Below are positions 31,959-32,281 of a stretch of 32,281 nt of DNA, in pieces. Made by a program: the position numbers and the translations under genes. The stretch covers positions 1 through 32,281 of the forward strand of contig CAMDQJ010000046.1 of the NCBI GenBank assembly GCA_945905835.1. Direction: 5' to 3'. The first letter of the stretch is position 1; each line of letters starts with the position of its first letter. The DNA comes from Asaia bogorensis. GTDB taxonomy: Bacteria; Pseudomonadota; Alphaproteobacteria; Reyranellales; Reyranellaceae. Under the pieces are notes generated by a model. That model had not been told where the DNA came from, made no database searches, and was given only the letters and a program-made list of their open reading frames with translations.

Positions 31959-32281
31959 ATGCCGACCAAGGTCCGTCCGCGCCGTAGCGTGCTCTATATG
32001 CCGGGCGCCAATACGCGCGCACTTGAAAAAGCACGTACCCTGCCGGCAGATGCGCTGATCTTCGACCTTGAGGACGCCGTCGCGCCCGACGCCAAGGTGA
32101 CGGCGCGCGCCAATGTCGTTGCTGCAGCGCAAAGCCGGGGCTACGGCCGGCGCGAGATCGTCATCCGCTGCAACGGGCTCGGTACGCCGTGGGGCGAGAA
32201 CGACGTTGCGGCCATCGCCAAGTCTGGTGCCGACGCCGTCCTGGTGCCCAAGGTCGAGAGCGCCAGCGATGTCGCGCGCAT
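31959..32281 (+). CDS. CoA ester lyase, HpcH/HpaI (CitE-like) family, 5' part
   Basis: The first 107 codons are present and the gene leaves the window. RRSVLYMPGANTRALEKAR (9-26), LIFDLEDAVAPDAK (33-46), IVIRCNGLGTPWGENDV (67-83) and ADAVLVPKVES (91-101) match the CitE/malyl-CoA lyase group. These are TIM-barrel enzymes that cleave or form (S)-citramalyl-CoA, malyl-CoA, beta-methylmalyl-CoA or similar thioesters. R71 and E101 sit where CoA-ester and metal-binding residues are expected. The exact substrate needs the missing C-terminal lid. It has its own promoter and is divergent from pdxY. Confidence 0.92.
   Translation, partial: MPTKVRPRRSVLYMPGANTRALEKARTLPADALIFDLEDAVAPDAKVTARANVVAAAQSRGYGRREIVIRCNGLGTPWGENDVAAIAKSGADAVLVPKVESASDVAR

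Overview
The window is GC-rich, densely coding chromosomal DNA, most likely from an alphaproteobacterium. The evidence is a DUF1150 gene beside hsp20, a short DEDDy RNase D, rpoN near ptsN, an NDUFA9-like short-chain dehydrogenase, a thioredoxin/LON-domain/Trm112 cluster, and trpS close to murJ. The mix of family III CoA-transferases, a sulfatase and a Bug-type binding protein suits a soil or water heterotroph such as a Reyranella-like lineage. That genus-level guess rests on gene content only. I see no phage, IS element or CRISPR array. No gene-free stretch exceeds about 250 bases; the longest is 7942-8183.

Layout. 1-1180 is the end of a broken RTX/VCBS adhesin-type gene that runs into the 3' end of cobT. 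1067-5104 is a cobalamin lower-ligand block: cobT faces left, and cobS, a CobC-like phosphatase, a methyltransferase and cobU face right, the last three overlapping by a few bases. 5170-9146 holds a SYLF lipid-binding protein, a two-subunit 3-oxoacid CoA-transferase, half a DMT transporter, a small Cys-rich secreted protein, an orphan cluster of operator-like palindromes, and the NDUFA9-like gene. 9206-12201 is tRNA-Leu(CAG), RNase D, rpoN behind a near-consensus sigma-54 promoter, and ptsN. 12209-14896 has DUF1150 and hsp20 (with a sigma-32-like promoter and a structured leader) facing away from a heparinase II/III-family gene. A nested hairpin element separates that gene from trpS. An aspartoacylase-family gene sits between trpS and murJ. 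Beyond murJ is a candidate small RNA with a strong intrinsic terminator.

18887-22932 is a leftward run: flavin monooxygenase, DUF971, Trm112, LON-domain protein, thioredoxin-TPR co-chaperone and DUF962. 22941-27834 looks like a catabolic module: two coupled, equal-length CoA-transferases facing away from a sulfatase and a frameshifted Bug/TctC receptor. 27887-32281 holds asd, a truncated TPR-type glycosyltransferase, a RutE-like nitroreductase, a LysE-family exporter, pyridoxal kinase, and the start of a CitE-like CoA ester lyase that runs off the window.

Most genes are ordinary housekeeping or catabolic genes. I do not see a clearly new multi-gene system. The least expected signals are regulatory or structural: the sigma-54 promoter in front of rpoN, the hairpins in the hsp20 leader, the two-level nested inverted repeat at 14898-14976, the candidate small RNA near 18819-18887, and three operator-like palindromes lying between two gene 3' ends. 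Four genes (RTX, EamA, Bug and glycosyltransferase) are visibly broken, which suggests recent local gene loss.
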